This document shows, piece by piece, positions 8,038 to 15,234 of a stretch of DNA of 15,978 nucleotides. Position numbers and translations under genes: made by a program. The DNA comes from JANMZR01 sp031383555. GTDB lineage: Bacteria > Bacteroidota > Bacteroidia > Cytophagales > Spirosomataceae. The notes beneath the pieces were generated by a model. It had not been told where the DNA came from. It saw only the letters and a list, made by a program, of their open reading frames with translations, and made no database searches. The stretch is from assembly GCA_031383555.1 (NCBI GenBank), contig JANMZR010000262.1, forward strand, positions 1 through 15,978. Direction: 5' to 3'. Position 1 is the first letter of the stretch. The number at the start of each line of letters is the position of its first letter.

Positions 8038-8283
8038 ATGTGGAAAGAAGAAAATAATCAATTGAAAAAGAGTTTTCAATTTTCAAATTTTGTAGAAGCC
8101 TTAGCTTTTAAGATGCAGGTTACTTATGTTGGTGAAAAATTGGAGCTTAATGCAAATTGGGACACCTTTTACGATAATGTAGAAGTAAAGCTTTTTACCC
8201 CTTATTGTACCAATAGAATCACGGAAAAAGACAGAGAATTTTCTATAGCAATTGATGAAATTTGCGAAAAAATTAGGTTGTAA
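8038..8283 (+). CDS. Divergent PCD paralogue lacking the active site
   Basis: This is an 81-residue protein clearly duplicated from the preceding gene. The first 15 residues are identical (MWKEENNQLKKSFQF) and about 47 of 81 match by hand alignment without gaps. The catalytic positions are all replaced: H37 to Leu, H38 to Asn, P39 to Ala, H55 to Pro and D56 to Tyr. The fold-forming parts (FVEA, W41, Y45, LFT, TEKDRE, AIDEICE) are kept and the frame is open, so the protein probably folds but should not catalyse dehydration. It follows the first copy by 63 bases. It could be a structural or regulatory partner, since PCD/DCoH proteins oligomerise and DCoH is also a transcription cofactor in animals, or simply a decaying copy. 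Confidence 0.8.
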   Translation: MWKEENNQLKKSFQFSNFVEALAFKMQVTYVGEKLELNANWDTFYDNVEVKLFTPYCTNRITEKDREFSIAIDEICEKIRL

Positions 8284-8804
8284 ATGTTGTATAATTAACA
8301 CATTTTATTGAAACCCCCAAATATCGTTTCTTTAACTTACTCGAAAAATTAATATTGTAATTCAACAAAAACAGAAAGCATACAAAATCTGGGAAATATA
8401 TTTAAGAAAAAAAAAGCTTTTACTAAAAGGATATTTTTCTAAACATCAATGAAAATGAAAAATCTATTATTCGGTTTTAATTACCTTGGTAATACTATTT
8501 AACTCCTGCTTGCCAGTAAAGTAGGCACCCAACTGAGCTATGAAGAAGGCGCAAGAATACTATGAGCTAACAATAATCAAGAATGGGTTAAGGGAAATTG
8601 GATTTATAATCGGTCAACAAGTCAATAAGTACATATAATTACAGAAATGGATATTGGCCACCACCATATCGTGGTTGAACCTATCATTCTGTTTAATTCA
8701 AAATAATAATAGAGGATATTATAGGCCATGTGGTCGTTGGAGATAACCAAATGATATTTACTTATTTCAGATTTTAACAAACATTTTATTTATAAACTCT
8801 TCAA
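8284..8804. other. Gene-poor interval with a decayed lipoprotein gene
   Basis: No intact gene is present. The first ~160 bases are plain AT-rich sequence in which nothing was recognised. The rest holds the broken lipoprotein-like frame described separately, followed by a short AT-rich leader to the oxidoreductase remnant at 8805. Confidence 0.5.
8449..8740 (+). pseudogene. Decayed small lipoprotein gene
   Basis: An ATG at 8449 starts MKMKNLLFGFNYL and then stops at a TAA within about 18 codons. One frame over, the sequence continues as TLVILFNSCLPVK, which with the start gives a lipoprotein signal and a lipobox-like FNSC. After another frame change it reads VGTQLSYEEGARIL, a TGA, and ANNNQEWVKGNWIYNRSTSQ. 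A further frame gives YNYRNGYWPPPYRG. The W-x-x-G-x-W and Tyr/Trp-rich pieces recall short Trp/Gly-repeat lipoproteins, but this is a guess. At least three lesions make a functional product unlikely. Confidence 0.4.
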
Positions 8805-9262
8805 ATGAAAACTAAGCAAATCGTACTCGCAACTCATCCAAAAGGTTTACCAAAAGCAACAGATTTCAGAATGGAAGAGGTTGAATTGCCAGGATTAAAA
8901 AAGGGGTAGATGTTTATTTTGATAATGTAGGAGGAGAGATTTCGGATGGCGTGATTAGTAATATTAATTTTCATGGACGAATTGCTTTATGTGGTCAGAT
9001 ATCCCTATATAATGTTACTGAGATACCGATGGGTCCAAGAATTCAGCAAATGCTATTAACCCACAGTGTATTAATGCAGGGTTTTATTGTGGGTAATTTC
9101 AAAAGTGATTTTCCTGAAGCCATTGAACAATTAAAAGAATGGCTAACAGACGGTAAACTGAAATATACTGAAACCATGGAGCATGGTTTTGATAAACTTC
9201 CCAATGCCTTATTGGGCTTATTTAAAGGAGAAAACACAGGAAAAATGATTGTTGAAGCTTGA
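8805..9262 (+). pseudogene. MDR-family NADP-dependent oxidoreductase, internally deleted
   Basis: These are the two ends of a medium-chain dehydrogenase/reductase of the zinc-free NADP-dependent type (CurA/leukotriene B4 dehydrogenase-like). The ATG at 8805 starts MKTKQIVLATHPKGLPKATD, then FRMEEVELPGLKKG, and hits TAG at 8907. In the next frame the sequence resumes as GVDVYFDNVGGEISDGVISN and runs through GRIALCGQIS and FDKLPNALLGLFKGENTGKM to a TGA ending at 9262. VDVYFDNVGG is normally about halfway through such proteins. The join therefore removes about 180 residues (most of the catalytic domain and the dinucleotide-binding glycine motif) and shifts the frame. The junction lies in AAAAAAGGGG, consistent with deletion between short homologies. 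The open frame from a GTG at 8951 is only the tail and should not be read as a gene. Confidence 0.85.
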
Positions 9263-9305
9263 TTTACAAATTGAATAATTCATTTTCAAAAACATCTAAA
9301 ATAAA

Positions 9306-10367
9306 TTGAAAAAGCTAACAGAACTCTTAGATTTATTGGGAACTGAACAAGATTCTTTATTGAATCATATTTGTAAAACTATTCCACAAAACACGCTTCA
9401 TTTGCCAAGTCCAACGCATTTGGATGAATGCTTTTTAACAAGTAATAGAAATGGGCAAACACTCAGAAGTTTAGCCCAATTGTACCAGCATGGTCGGCTA
9501 GCGAATACAGGCTATCTTTCCATATTACCTGTAGATCAAGGCATTGAACATACTGCTGGCAGTTCATTTGCCCCTAATCCAATCTATTTCGACCCTGAAT
9601 ATATAGTAAAATTAGCCATTGAATCAAGCTGTAATGCCGTAGCTTCAACAATGGGAGGCTTAGCAATGCTCTCTAGGAAATATGCCCATAAAATTCCCTT
9701 TATTGTGAAAATCAATCACAACGAATTGATGACTTATCCCAATAAATATGACCAAATTATGTTTGGCAGTGTTCGGAATGCATGGAATATGGGTGCAGTG
9801 GCTGTTGGGGCAACGGTTTACTTTGGCTCTCAGGAATCCGACAGACAAATAATTGAAGTAGCAAAGGCTTTCGAAGAGGCCCATAACTTGGGCATGGCTA
9901 CTATTTTGTGGTGCTATACACGAAATGAGGCTTTTGCTGTTGATGGTATTGATTACCATAATTCAGCAGATATTACTGGCCAAGCCAATTATCTGGGTGT
10001 ATCCATTCAAGCCGATATTATCAAGCAAAAATTACCAACATTAAATGGTGGATTTACCGCCATAAAATTTGCCAAAACCAATACAGAAATGTACTCCAAA
10101 TTGAGTTCCGACCATCCGATTGATTTGTGCCGGTATCAAGTAATAAACTGTTTTTCTGGCCGAATCAATTTGATAAATTCGGGTGGAGAATCAAAAGGCA
10201 ATGCTGACTTAACGGAAGCCGTAAAAACGGCAATCATTAATAAAAGAGCAGGTGGTGCAGGCTTAATTATGGGCAGAAAAGCCTTTCAAAGGCCTTTTAG
10301 CGAAGGAGTTGCGTTAATAAATGCTGTGCAGGAAGTTTATTTGGCCAATGAAATTACGATTGCCTAA
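9306..10367 (+). CDS. fbaB: Class I fructose-bisphosphate aldolase, DhnA/FbaB type
   Basis: This enzyme reversibly cleaves fructose-1,6-bisphosphate to dihydroxyacetone phosphate and glyceraldehyde-3-phosphate through a Schiff base. The 353 residues align essentially end to end with E. coli FbaB: SILPVDQGIEHTAGSSFAPN at 72-91, NHNELMTYPNKYDQ, MGAVAVGATVYFGSQES, DYHNSADITGQANYLG, and the phosphate-binding INSGGESKG and GLIMGRKAF near the C-terminus. The likely Schiff-base Lys is K240 in ADIIKQK. The start is a TTG at 9306; an in-frame TAA at 9297 leaves no upstream ATG and the family alignment needs this N-terminus, so TTG is well supported. It begins 43 bases after the broken oxidoreductase and heads the metabolic/stress module. 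Confidence 0.93.
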   Translation: MKKLTELLDLLGTEQDSLLNHICKTIPQNTLHLPSPTHLDECFLTSNRNGQTLRSLAQLYQHGRLANTGYLSILPVDQGIEHTAGSSFAPNPIYFDPEYIVKLAIESSCNAVASTMGGLAMLSRKYAHKIPFIVKINHNELMTYPNKYDQIMFGSVRNAWNMGAVAVGATVYFGSQESDRQIIEVAKAFEEAHNLGMATILWCYTRNEAFAVDGIDYHNSADITGQANYLGVSIQADIIKQKLPTLNGGFTAIKFAKTNTEMYSKLSSDHPIDLCRYQVINCFSGRINLINSGGESKGNADLTEAVKTAIINKRAGGAGLIMGRKAFQRPFSEGVALINAVQEVYLANEITIA

Positions 10368-10374
10368 TGAAAAT

Positions 10375-10506
10375 TTATAGGTAGCCAGCACTCAAAATTT
10401 TCAAATTTTCATCAAAAACATAATTCATTGGTGTGCCTGTTATATTTACATGCGTTATATCTTCAGCACTAATATTTCGCAAAGGGATAAAGTTGGATAC
10501 CCTTAT
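10375..10506 (-). pseudogene. Possible C-terminal remnant of a thioredoxin-fold protein
   Basis: On the minus strand an open frame with no start ends at a TAA (10375-10377). It reads ISAEDITHVNITGTPMNYVF, then DENLKILSAGYL. The TP-x-x-Y-V-F-D-x-N-x-K-I-L pattern is typical of the region after the active site in TlpA/thioredoxin-like proteins. It is preceded by an in-frame stop at 10507-10509, so only about 43 residues remain and the CxxC part is missing. This could be chance; confidence is low. It is the only minus-strand coding candidate in the window. Confidence 0.3.
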
Positions 10507-10617
10507 TCAACCCAATTAATTGAATTAAAGAACAAGCTGGTCTTGCAGAAGGCCTATTAATTATTGAATTGGAAATTATTGAATCTAAATTTTACATCGT
10601 CAAAAAAGCATATTATC

Positions 10618-11217
10618 ATGAAAACGTTTCTCATTATTGTTGTAATAATTATTGCAATTATTGTAATCATTAAAACTTATATCGCTATGGCATCTACTTC
10701 ATCAGAAACACAGCCCTATGAAGTAATACGAGCTGAAAAAGATTTCGAAATCAGATTTTATCCTTCTGCCACAATGGCCACGATAAGCTCAAAAGCAAAT
10801 ACATACAAAGAGTTGGGCAGTTCAGGGTTCAAAAAACTGGCTGGCTATATTTTTGGAGGAAACAGTTCTGAAAAACAAATTGCCATGACATCGCCCGTAC
10901 ATATGGAAATAAACGATTCGGGTTCTACGATGAGCTTTGTAATGCCTTCAAATTATAATGAAAATAACCTGCCCAAGCCCAAAAACAGTGAAGTAGTTAT
11001 AAGCACCACAAATAATGAATATGTTGCCGCCATTACATTTGGAGGCTACGCTTCGGATACAGATATAAAACAGTATTCCGAAAAATTAGAAAAAGCCTTA
11101 AAAATGGCTTCAATCAGTTATCATGGACATTTTCGTTTTTTGGGTTACAATGCTCCTTTTCAATTTTTTAATCGAAAAAATGAAGTTATCGTTGGTGTAA
11201 ATTGGCCCTTAGAATAA
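10618..11217 (+). CDS. SOUL-family haem-binding-type protein, membrane-anchored
   Basis: This is a 199-residue SOUL/HBP-family protein. The frame is open from a TTG at 10564, but the ATG at 10618 starts a clean N-terminal membrane helix (about residues 3-22, almost all Ile/Val), so it is preferred. Family motifs follow in order: YEVI and FEIRFYPSATMATI (43-56), GFKKLAGYIFGGN (70-82), IAMTSPV (88-94), MSFVMPS (105-111), LPKPKNSEV, and a C-terminal GYNAPFQFFNRKNEV. These are the hallmark segments of SOUL proteins, some of which bind haem or tetrapyrroles. Bacterial members are mostly uncharacterised, so ligand and role are unknown. The helix suggests a domain tethered to the inner membrane, probably facing the periplasm. 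It sits between FbaB and the P-type ATPase. Confidence 0.88.
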   Translation: MKTFLIIVVIIIAIIVIIKTYIAMASTSSETQPYEVIRAEKDFEIRFYPSATMATISSKANTYKELGSSGFKKLAGYIFGGNSSEKQIAMTSPVHMEINDSGSTMSFVMPSNYNENNLPKPKNSEVVISTTNNEYVAAITFGGYASDTDIKQYSEKLEKALKMASISYHGHFRFLGYNAPFQFFNRKNEVIVGVNWPLE

Positions 11218-11305
11218 TATATTAACCACGAATTTTTATATGACTTTCTTCACATTTAAGCACATTTAATCTTTCAATTATTTCTTATCAACTCGATACA
11301 AATCC

Positions 11306-14014
11306 ATGACAATCAAATATCCAATCGAAAATTCTCATACTATTTCGGTGGAGGATATTTCGCAAACTTTACATACCAATATAATTGAAGGGCTAAGTAT
11401 GCACGAGGCCAATCACCGCAACAATAAATTTGGTTTGAATAGCTATGAGACTCAGCCCCCCAAAAGCATTTGGATTATAATTTTGGAGCAATTCAAAAAT
11501 CCAATTGTTTATCTCTTAGCCTTTGCTATTGCCGTTTCTGCCTATTTTGGGCATTATATGGAAGCTATAGCCATTGCTGTGGTTATTTTAGTGAATGCTT
11601 TGATTGGTTTTTTAATGGAAATGCAAGCTCGAAGTTCTATGAATGCCTTGAAAGAAATGGACATTATTAAATCAAAGGTAATAAGAGACGGGAAAATACA
11701 CGAAATAGCCTCTGAAAAAATAACGCCTGGCGATTTAGTTAGCCTTGAAGCTGGCGATGTTATCCCTGGTGATGGGCGACTAGTGGAAAGCATTCATTTA
11801 CAATGCGATGAATCGTCGCTTACGGGCGAGTCGCTTCCAAGTCTGAAAAATATTGAAACACTTTCAAAAGAAACCGTACTTGGCGATCGATTAAATATGG
11901 TTTTCAAAGGCTCATCAGTGATGAACGGAAAGGGAAAAGCTGTGATTACTGCAATAGCAAAGGCTACTGAATTGGGTAAAATTACTTCATTGGTTGAAAG
12001 TTCAGCAGATACCAAAACACCACTAGATATAAAACTACTTGCCCTTAGCAAAAAATTGATTTGGATTACCTTATTTATGACGGCCATTTTTGCCATCACA
12101 GGCATTATTCAGGGTAAAGAATGGTTTGTAATTATTGAAACTTCCATTGCCTTATCTGTTGCAGCTTTTCCAGAAGGGCTACCTATAGTATCTACAGTGG
12201 CATTATCGTATGGCATGTTGTTGATGGCAAAACGAAAAGCGATTGTAAAAAAACTTTCGGCCGTTGAAACTTTGGGAAGTACCACAGTAATTTTAACTGA
12301 TAAAACAGGTACACTAACCGAAAACAAAATTTATGTTGATACCTTCTGTTTTCCCGACGAAACCATTAAAGCAAGCATTGAAAACAATGAATTGAAATTC
12401 CCAAATGGAGAAATAAAAAACAAAGAGAATTTTGAAAAACTGAAAATTGTTGGGGCTTTATGTAACAATGCTTCTTTGGAAATGAAAGGCAAGAAGGAAA
12501 AGGAAATCGGCGACCCTGTTGAAATAGCCTTGATTCATTTGGCTGATGCTGCAGGAACGGCTGCCAAAGATATACAAAAACAATATAGCCGTTTGGAGGA
12601 AATTCCTTTTGATGCCGATACTAAAATGATGGCGACTTTACATAAAGCTAAAAATGGCAGTTTTGTGGCTGCCAAAGGAGCTGTGGAGCAATTATTGGAA
12701 AAATGCAATAAAGTTCTTAAAGGTGAATCCATTAAAGAATTGAGTAAAGGAGATAAAAAGAAAATCCTCGAAGAAGCTGAAAGGCTATCAGAAGAAGGCT
12801 TACGAGTTTTAGGATTTGCCTTTAGAGAAGACGAAGGAATCAGTAAAGAAAACTTTCTAGATAACTTGGTTTATATTGGCTCAATTGGCTTTTTGGATCC
12901 ACCTCGATTAGATATTAAAAAAGCTATAATCACCTGCCGAGATGCTGGCATTAAGATAGTGATGATTACTGGCGACCACCCCAAAACAGCCTTGAATATT
13001 GCTAAAAAAGTTGGTTTGGTAGATGAAAATGAGGAAAATGTAATTATTGGCAGCGAGTTACCCGAATCAAAATCGCTCACAAAAGACTGGAAAAAACGAA
13101 TACTTGCTTGTGCCGTATTCGCTCGAACTACTCCAAAACAGAAACTAGACATTGCCGATATTTATCAAAAAGCGGGGAATATTGTTGCTATGACTGGCGA
13201 CGGAGTAAACGATGCACCAGCCCTTAAAAAAGCCGATGTGGGCATTGCTATGGGGTTGCGAGGCACTCAAGTAGCCAAAGAAATTGCCAGTATTGTGCTA
13301 AAAAACGACTCCTTCACTTCCATTGCTGAAGCTGTTGGTCATGGGCGAGAGATTTATAATAATATCAAAAAATTTGTTGTTTACCTGGTATCCTGCAATA
13401 TAAGCGAGATATTTTTGGTAACAACTTTGGGGTTTTTGGCCCCAGCTTCTACGGTTTTAGCCTTACAAATTTTATTTTTGAACATGGTAACTGACATATT
13501 TCCTGCATTGGCCTTGGGCTTAGGTAAGGGCGATAAAAACGTGATGCAAGTACCGCCAAGAAGCCCCAAAGAAGATATAGTTACCAATAAAAACTGGATA
13601 GAAATTGGGGTATTTTCAACAATAATAACCCTCTCAGTGATTGCTGCAGTGATTTATTGCCGAGAATTCATCACTACTGATCCTGAAATTTTAAATAATG
13701 TGGGCTTTGTAACATTGGCATTTGCCCAATTATTTCATGTTTTCAATATGTCGTCGCCAAAATCGAAATTATTTGTGAATGAAATTACCAAAAATCATTT
13801 TGTGTGGTATGCAATTATTATCTGTTTGGGGCTGATGGTCATGGTATTTACTGTACCACAAATGCGGTTAGTTTTGGGATTAACAGTTTTGCCAGTCAAT
13901 ATTTGGGCCGTTTCAATTATCGCAAGTTTAATTCCTTTGTTTGTAATTCAGGTATATAAAACTTTAAGAAGAACATATGTTAGAAAACAAAATTTAGAAT
14001 TAAAGAGGAATTAA
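11306..14014 (+). CDS. P-type cation ATPase, SERCA/PMR1-like (probable Ca2+)
   Basis: This is an ATP-driven cation pump of 902 residues, full length for type II P-type ATPases. Landmarks in order: an N-terminal cation-ATPase domain, TGES (173-176), PEGLP in M4 (289-293), DKTGTLT with phosphorylated D332, KGAVE in the nucleotide domain (457-461), DPPR (531-534), TGDHPKTA (555-562) and MTGDGVNDAP (629-638), then the M5-M10 helices. Hand comparison with SERCA places E290 (E309), N698 and E701 in CNISE (N768, E771), and N726 and D730 in NMVTD (N796, D800). Most Ca2+ ligands are thus kept, favouring Ca2+ (or Mn2+) over Na+/K+ or H+. A Ca2+ call remains inference. There are 88 bases between it and the SOUL gene, and 77 bases to the universal stress protein. 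Confidence 0.93.
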   Translation: MTIKYPIENSHTISVEDISQTLHTNIIEGLSMHEANHRNNKFGLNSYETQPPKSIWIIILEQFKNPIVYLLAFAIAVSAYFGHYMEAIAIAVVILVNALIGFLMEMQARSSMNALKEMDIIKSKVIRDGKIHEIASEKITPGDLVSLEAGDVIPGDGRLVESIHLQCDESSLTGESLPSLKNIETLSKETVLGDRLNMVFKGSSVMNGKGKAVITAIAKATELGKITSLVESSADTKTPLDIKLLALSKKLIWITLFMTAIFAITGIIQGKEWFVIIETSIALSVAAFPEGLPIVSTVALSYGMLLMAKRKAIVKKLSAVETLGSTTVILTDKTGTLTENKIYVDTFCFPDETIKASIENNELKFPNGEIKNKENFEKLKIVGALCNNASLEMKGKKEKEIGDPVEIALIHLADAAGTAAKDIQKQYSRLEEIPFDADTKMMATLHKAKNGSFVAAKGAVEQLLEKCNKVLKGESIKELSKGDKKKILEEAERLSEEGLRVLGFAFREDEGISKENFLDNLVYIGSIGFLDPPRLDIKKAIITCRDAGIKIVMITGDHPKTALNIAKKVGLVDENEENVIIGSELPESKSLTKDWKKRILACAVFARTTPKQKLDIADIYQKAGNIVAMTGDGVNDAPALKKADVGIAMGLRGTQVAKEIASIVLKNDSFTSIAEAVGHGREIYNNIKKFVVYLVSCNISEIFLVTTLGFLAPASTVLALQILFLNMVTDIFPALALGLGKGDKNVMQVPPRSPKEDIVTNKNWIEIGVFSTIITLSVIAAVIYCREFITTDPEILNNVGFVTLAFAQLFHVFNMSSPKSKLFVNEITKNHFVWYAIIICLGLMVMVFTVPQMRLVLGLTVLPVNIWAVSIIASLIPLFVIQVYKTLRRTYVRKQNLELKRN

Positions 14015-14091
14015 AGGGAATTTAAAAGCTACCTTAAGAACACTTTAAAAAACAAATAATTATTTAATTTTTAACCTTAAAAAACAAAGAT

Positions 14092-14925
14092 ATGAAAACT
14101 ATTCTTTTTCCAACAGATTTCAGTAAAAATGCCGCTCACGCATCGCTTTATGCAGATATGTTAGCAAAATTATACAATGCCGATTTGATTTTTTTACACG
14201 TTCATTATATTCCGATGGTGCCAGAAAGCCATCATTCCTCAGAAGTAATGAAAGCAATTTCACAAAATGAAAAAAAGGTAAAAGAAGACTTAGACCTTTT
14301 TACTAAGCAATTTTTGCACGATTCAAATTTGCCTTCAGAGAAAATTACCCAACGTATTGTTTACGGAATCCCATCTGAAAAAATAGTTGAAATTGCCAAT
14401 TCAGTTAAAGCTAATATGATTGTAATGGGTACCCAAGGAGCCTCCGATATGATAGGTAAATGGCTGGGTACAAATGCACAGACTGTAATGAAAACGGCTG
14501 AATGCCCCGTTTTTACCATCCCTAAAAAAGGACTCATTGAGAACCCTAAGAAAATTCTGTATGCTGCTGATTTTAAGCTTAATGAAATTTCGGCAATTGA
14601 AAAACTTTTATATATGGCAAAACCATTGGGTGCATCTTGCAAGGTGGTTCATATTCACGAAAAATTTGAACCTAATATTGGGCATATTATTGAAGAAACA
14701 ATTAAAGAAATAGAGGATAAATTTAAAAATAAAGACATTAAAATTATGCAACTTAAAAGGGATGATATTGTAGATGGGTTGGAGAGTTATATCAAAACCT
14801 ATAAACCCGATTTGTTGGCTTTGGCTGTTCATGAAAAGTCATTTTTGAGAAAAATTCTTGATACAAGTATTACTCAACATTTTATTCAAGAAGGTAAATT
14901 ACCTATGTTTACTTTTAAGAAATAA
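14092..14925 (+). CDS. Tandem universal stress protein (UspA family)
   Basis: This is a 277-residue cytoplasmic protein with two Usp domains. Domain 1 (1-145) starts KTILFPTDFSKNA and has the nucleotide-binding G-x2-G-x9-G(S/T) pattern at residues 113-127 (GTQGASDMIGKWLGT), followed by CPVFTIP. It should therefore bind ATP. Domain 2 (about 153-277) starts KKILYAADFKLNEI and ends LPMFTFKK, but has no glycine-rich loop (LLALAVHEKSFLRKILD instead), so it probably does not bind nucleotide. This one-active, one-degenerate layout is common in double Usp proteins of Bacteroidota. It follows the ATPase gene by 77 AT-rich bases, perhaps in one transcript, and precedes the palindrome cluster. Confidence 0.92.
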   Translation: MKTILFPTDFSKNAAHASLYADMLAKLYNADLIFLHVHYIPMVPESHHSSEVMKAISQNEKKVKEDLDLFTKQFLHDSNLPSEKITQRIVYGIPSEKIVEIANSVKANMIVMGTQGASDMIGKWLGTNAQTVMKTAECPVFTIPKKGLIENPKKILYAADFKLNEISAIEKLLYMAKPLGASCKVVHIHEKFEPNIGHIIEETIKEIEDKFKNKDIKIMQLKRDDIVDGLESYIKTYKPDLLALAVHEKSFLRKILDTSITQHFIQEGKLPMFTFKK

Positions 14926-14976
14926 TTGAATTGTAAGGAGTTGTGATAATAACTAAAATTTCGTCGTAAAATAAAC

Positions 14977-15086
14977 GGCCAGAAGGCCATTTTTACAACG
15001 CTGGTCGTCCCTATGGGATTTTAAAAGTCCCATAGGGACGACCAGCATACTAGCTATGGGTTTTAACCCATAGAATATTGCAATAT
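14977..15086. repeat. Cluster of four palindromes, composite REP-like element
   Basis: Four inverted repeats follow each other. The first is GGCC-agaa-GGCC (14977-14988), followed by ATTTTTA. The second is a perfect 19-base stem: left arm GCTGGTCGTCCCTATGGGA (15000-15018), 9-base TTTTAAAAG loop, right arm 15028-15046. The third is CTATGGGTT-tt-AACCCATAG (15054-15073). The fourth is ATATTGCAATAT (15075-15086). CTATGGG occurs in both the second and third, suggesting a shared origin. The GC-rich stems stand out from the AT-rich background. The arrangement resembles composite intergenic repeats in Bacteroidota genomes, but no second copy is in the window. The 19-base stem could also terminate transcription. 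Confidence 0.75.
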
Positions 15087-15111
15087 ATTTTTATTTTTTA
15101 TAAAATTTTAA

Positions 15112-15126
15112 TTGATTGATTATCAA
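15112..15126. promoter_or_regulatory. Possible CRP/FNR-family operator upstream of pfkB
   Basis: TTGAT-TGATT-ATCAA is a perfect dyad of the FNR half-site, but with a 5-base spacer instead of the usual 4. It lies about 110 bases before the pfkB start. The match may be chance in AT-rich sequence; no similar dyad was found before the other genes of the module. Confidence 0.2.
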
Positions 15127-15234
15127 CGACTATGGTCAGGAGATCAGCCACGGGGTCGAGTTTTATAAAGCTATTAAAAAATAGTATTTTGCAAAATGGT
15201 TTTATCAAAAAATCAATTAAAATAACACAATACT

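Larger units (their letters stand above)
14926..15234. other. Intergenic region with palindrome cluster before pfkB
   Basis: This holds four successive palindromes (14977-15086), an FNR/CRP-like dyad (15112-15126) and AT-rich leader sequence to the ATG at 15235. No coding frame was recognised. Its left part probably carries the end of the universal stress protein transcript, its right part the pfkB promoter. Confidence 0.55.

Noticed and set aside
8951..9262. 103-residue plus-strand ORF as an independent gene
   Set aside because: It is the C-terminal part of the deleted MDR oxidoreductase; homology begins upstream at 8903 without a start codon.
10507..10617. Plus-strand open frame reading QAGLAEGLLIIELEIIESKF before the SOUL gene
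   Set aside because: It has no start, no stop of its own before the SOUL gene and no recognised homology; probably chance in AT-rich sequence.
14977..15086. Short CRISPR array
   Set aside because: The repeats are inverted and unequal, with no regular direct repeat-spacer pattern and no cas gene.
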